Assembly: GCF_905397275.1 (NCBI RefSeq)
Contig: NZ_CAJPUY010000032.1
Coordinates: 1 to 55,074, forward strand
Direction: 5' to 3'
Length of the DNA stretch: 55,074 bases
From: Cupriavidus yeoncheonensis
GTDB lineage: Bacteria > Pseudomonadota > Gammaproteobacteria > Burkholderiales > Burkholderiaceae
This document shows, piece by piece, positions 52,832 through 55,074 of the stretch (its first letter is position 1; each line of letters begins with the position of its first letter). Below the pieces are notes generated by a model, which was given only the letters and a program-made list of their open reading frames with translations, was not told the DNA's origin and did no database searches. Position numbers and translations under genes: made by a program.

Positions 52832-54001
52832 ATGTTGCAGAAAACGAAATTGGCCAACGGGAAAAGAAGGCCGCGGGCACTGGTTATTTGCATTGGTGGC
52901 CTGGGCGATGTCGTGTGGGCCAGCGCATCCATCGATGCCTTGCGCGAAACCTATGGGAACGATCTTGAGATCGACCTGCTGCTGAAGTACCGGTCTGGCG
53001 ATCTGTTCGAACATGACCCCCGCATCTCGCGCGTCCTCATCCTGCGCGGCGGCCCCAGGCTTCCGTTGCTGGTGAATCCGCACAAGTGGCTGATACTTTC
53101 CCGTGCGCTGCTTCGCTATCCATATCACCTGATACTGGACCTGACCATCAACCGGACGGACTTTTTCCCCAGCCTGGGCTGGTGCTTTCCGGTGGCCCAC
53201 AAGGTCAAGGTCTATAAGGTGCGCCAAGAAGTGGACCCGCCGGATACCCACAGGACGAAAGTGGTTCAGCGCCTGCTGGCCTATTGCACGCCGGACCATA
53301 TCGCCCGTCGCGCCATGCCTTCCTTGCGACGGCCGGATATTGATATCCGCGCGCGCTTCGGCCTGGGAACGCCTTTTATCTGCCTGCATGCCGGAAACAG
53401 TTCGTTCTATCACAACCGGGCGAATTCGCGGCTGTGGCCGGTGGAACGATGGATCGGCTTGCTGGAGGGCTGGTCGCGATTCTTTCCCGGCCATCGGCCC
53501 GTGCTGATCGGAACGCCGGCGGAAGCGGAGCATGTCGCGCAAATCGCGGCGAGGTTTCCCGATGTCGTCAATCTCTGCGGGAAAACGTCCTTGCCCGAAA
53601 TGATGGCGCTTATCGCTGACTCGGCTCTGCTGATCGGCACGGATACCGGGCCTACACACGTCGCGGCGGCATTCCGCACGCCCGTCATTGCGATCTTCGG
53701 GCCGACGCTGTCGCACGTGACCGGCCCGGCAGGGGATAGCGAGCACATGCGTGTCGTCAAGCCATTGACAGGCACGCGGATCGAGGATGTGCAGGTGGAA
53801 CAAGTCGTCAGCGCTGCGTACGAGCTGATTTCGTACCAGGAGGATCTCCGCCCCGCAGCGCAATCTGCTCCAACACAATCGGCTAACGTGGCAGACTTGC
53901 CGCCGGACCAGTATTTGGCCCTTTTGCAGACAAAGGAGAAGACATGTCGTACGAAAACATCCTGGTGGAAACGCGCGGCCGCGTCGGGCTGGTCAGGCTG
54001 A
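52832..54001 (+). CDS. Glycosyltransferase family 9 (heptosyltransferase-like)
   Basis: A 389-residue GT-B enzyme of family 9. The N-terminal Rossmann half opens LVICIGGLGDVVWASASIDAL with the family GxGD motif. The donor-binding half has FICLHAGNSSFYHNRAN, then LCGKTSLPEMMALIADSALLIGTDTGPTHVAAAF, the hallmark of ADP-heptose transferases. It probably adds a sugar to lipopolysaccharide or a related glycan. The ATG at 52832 has GGAGAG upstream. Its stop lies 58 bp inside the next gene, so the last 18 residues are read from another frame of that gene. Confidence 0.85.
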   Translation: MLQKTKLANGKRRPRALVICIGGLGDVVWASASIDALRETYGNDLEIDLLLKYRSGDLFEHDPRISRVLILRGGPRLPLLVNPHKWLILSRALLRYPYHLILDLTINRTDFFPSLGWCFPVAHKVKVYKVRQEVDPPDTHRTKVVQRLLAYCTPDHIARRAMPSLRRPDIDIRARFGLGTPFICLHAGNSSFYHNRANSRLWPVERWIGLLEGWSRFFPGHRPVLIGTPAEAEHVAQIAARFPDVVNLCGKTSLPEMMALIADSALLIGTDTGPTHVAAAFRTPVIAIFGPTLSHVTGPAGDSEHMRVVKPLTGTRIEDVQVEQVVSAAYELISYQEDLRPAAQSAPTQSANVADLPPDQYLALLQTKEKTCRTKTSWWKRAAASGWSG

Positions 54002-54720
54002 ACCGCCCGAAAGCCCTGAACGCGCTCAATGACGCGCTGATGGACGAACTGGGCGCCGCGCTGACGGCGTTCGACAAGGATGAAGGCATCGGCGCCATCG
54101 TTATCACCGGCAGCGAAAAGGCTTTCGCCGCCGGCGCGGACATCGGCATGATGGCCAGCTATTCGTTCATGGACGTGTACAAGGGTGACTACATCACCCG
54201 TAACTGGGAAACCATCCGCACCATCCGCAAGCCGGTGATTGCCGCCGTGGCGGGCTACGCGCTCGGTGGCGGTTCCGAACTCGCCATGATGTGCGACATC
54301 ATCATCGCCGCCGAAAATGCGCGATTTGGCCAACCGGAAGTCAAGCTCGGCACCATGCCGGGTGCCGGTGGCACGCAGCGCATGCCGCGCGCGGTGTCCA
54401 AGGCCAAGGCCATGGACCTGTGCCTGACCGCCCGCATGATGGATGCCGCGGAAGCCGAACGCGCCGGCCTGGTGTCCCGGGTAGTGCCGGCGGACAAACT
54501 CCTGGACGAAGCCCTGTCGGCGGCGGAAGCGATTGCCGGCTTCTCGTTGCCGGTGGTCATGATGATCAAGGAGTCGATCAACGCGGCCTACGAAACCACG
54601 CTCGCGGAAGGCGTGCATTTCGAACGCCGGCTGTTCCATTCGACTTTTGCCAGCGAAGACCAGAAAGAAGGGATGGCTGCCTTCGTCGAGAAGCGCAGCC
54701 CGGCTTTCAAGCATCGTTGA
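53944..54720 (+). CDS. Short-chain enoyl-CoA hydratase (ECHS1/PaaF-like)
   Basis: A 258-residue crotonase that closely resembles mitochondrial short-chain enoyl-CoA hydratase. The two catalytic glutamates are Glu112 (GGSELAMMCD) and Glu132 (GQPEVKLG), 20 residues apart as in the rat enzyme. LNRPKALNAL, AAGADI, PGAGGTQRMPRA and the ending EGMAAFVEKRSPAF are conserved. AAGGAGAAG lies before the ATG. It could serve in phenylacetate or fatty acid oxidation. Its start overlaps the glycosyltransferase end by 58 bp. Confidence 0.92.
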   Translation: MSYENILVETRGRVGLVRLNRPKALNALNDALMDELGAALTAFDKDEGIGAIVITGSEKAFAAGADIGMMASYSFMDVYKGDYITRNWETIRTIRKPVIAAVAGYALGGGSELAMMCDIIIAAENARFGQPEVKLGTMPGAGGTQRMPRAVSKAKAMDLCLTARMMDAAEAERAGLVSRVVPADKLLDEALSAAEAIAGFSLPVVMMIKESINAAYETTLAEGVHFERRLFHSTFASEDQKEGMAAFVEKRSPAFKHR

Positions 54721-54726
54721 TAACTT

Positions 54727-54801
54727 GATAGGGGAATACCCGAGGGTTTCTGTGGGGTATTCAATTTCCCGATGTCGGGGAAAACCCGGTATTCCCTTAT
54801 C
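54727..54801 (+). terminator. Alternative hairpins downstream of the enoyl-CoA hydratase
   Basis: GATAGGGGAATACC (54727-54740) can pair with GGTATTCCCTTATC (54788-54801) over 14 bp with one G-T wobble. The GAATACCC part (54734-54741) can instead pair with GGGTATTC (54755-54762). Inside the outer stem a third hairpin forms between TTTCCCGA and TCGGGGAAA (54766-54783). No U tract follows, so the call as terminator is tentative. Confidence 0.5.
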
Positions 54802-55012
54802 GATCAATGGCTTGGACCCGCAGGGTGAGGTGGGTCGCCATGCGGGTATGACAAAGATGTTGCAAGCTCTGAAAATCAGGCCTAATATTCGCCCCCTCGC
54901 AACACAACGCGGCGCTGCAAGGCAGGGCTGACAAGGGTTGCGGGGTTGACCGGGTGGTTCGGTGGCGCGAAGTTGGCGCGGCGGACCGAAGCAAAAAAGA
55001 TTGCTGACCTGG

Positions 55013-55041
55013 TTGACGAAACGAAGAAAGTTCTGCATAAT
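55013..55041 (+). promoter_or_regulatory. Strong sigma-70 promoter, probably for a stable-RNA operon
   Basis: TTGACG (55013-55018) and CATAAT (55036-55041) are separated by exactly 17 bp. An A-rich tract (GCAAAAAAG, about 54991) lies upstream like an UP element. The following CTCGTTTCTCTGCTGCTGACG resembles leaders seen before rRNA operons in Burkholderiales. The transcribed gene itself is beyond the window. Confidence 0.7.
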
Positions 55042-55074
55042 CTCGTTTCTCTGCTGCTGACGCAGCGACGCAAA

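Larger units (their letters stand above)
54721..55074. other. Structured intergenic region at the window edge
   Basis: The last 354 bp hold no convincing protein gene. Two long inverted repeats that share one arm lie at 54727-54801 and a strong sigma-70-type promoter with an A-tract lies at 55013-55041. The region looks like a terminator zone followed by a promoter for a stable-RNA operon beyond the window. Confidence 0.6.

Overview
The window is high-GC DNA from a beta-proteobacterium of the Burkholderiales, most like Cupriavidus or Ralstonia. The reasons are the Bug-family solute receptor, the hemA-prfA-prmC-grxD-ubiX and rpe-gph-trpEGDC gene orders, and the phenylacetate genes behind a PaaR-type operator. 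The genus is inferred from gene content and order; no search was run. Most of it is ordinary chromosome with intact, densely packed genes. I saw no insertion sequence, phage gene, CRISPR array, tRNA or rRNA gene inside the window.

Layout. 0.2-3.8 kb: LysR regulator divergent from an acyl-CoA synthetase and a Bug receptor, probably uptake and activation of an organic acid. 3.9-6.4 kb: ClC antiporter and an unknown exported protein. 6.4-10.6 kb: lysine catabolism block, with an Lrp regulator and a DapB-like reductase on one strand and a saccharopine/lysine dehydrogenase plus an ALDH7 (antiquitin-type) dehydrogenase on the other. 10.7-16.1 kb: small lipoproteins and the hemA-prfA-prmC-grxD-ubiX block. 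16.2-20.1 kb: small membrane protein, mtnN, and an overlapping DUF2157-DUF4401-GDYXXLXY membrane operon.

20.4-24.8 kb is the most unusual part: a compact accessory island with a carrier protein, an acyl-CoA-dehydrogenase-like flavoprotein and a seryl-tRNA-synthetase-like amino acid:[carrier protein] ligase in one operon. It is flanked by an inward-facing methyltransferase and a NeuD-type acyltransferase. It looks like a small pathway that builds on a carrier-bound amino acid; the product is unknown.

25.1-37.5 kb: ychF, a UbiH-family hydroxylase, dsbC, acuI, an M61 peptidase, a FUSC membrane protein, an orphan ABC transporter with fused permeases, and acylphosphatase. 37.5-45.5 kb: tryptophan operon (trpE-G-D-C) continuing into a CYTH protein and ung, preceded by rpe-gph; apaG is divergent. 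45.6-55.1 kb: mltA, phenylacetate genes paaG-paaI-paaK behind a perfect inverted repeat, a polar amino acid ABC transporter, a family 9 glycosyltransferase overlapping an ECHS1-like enoyl-CoA hydratase, then a structured intergenic region and, at the very edge, a strong sigma-70 promoter that probably drives a stable-RNA operon outside the window.
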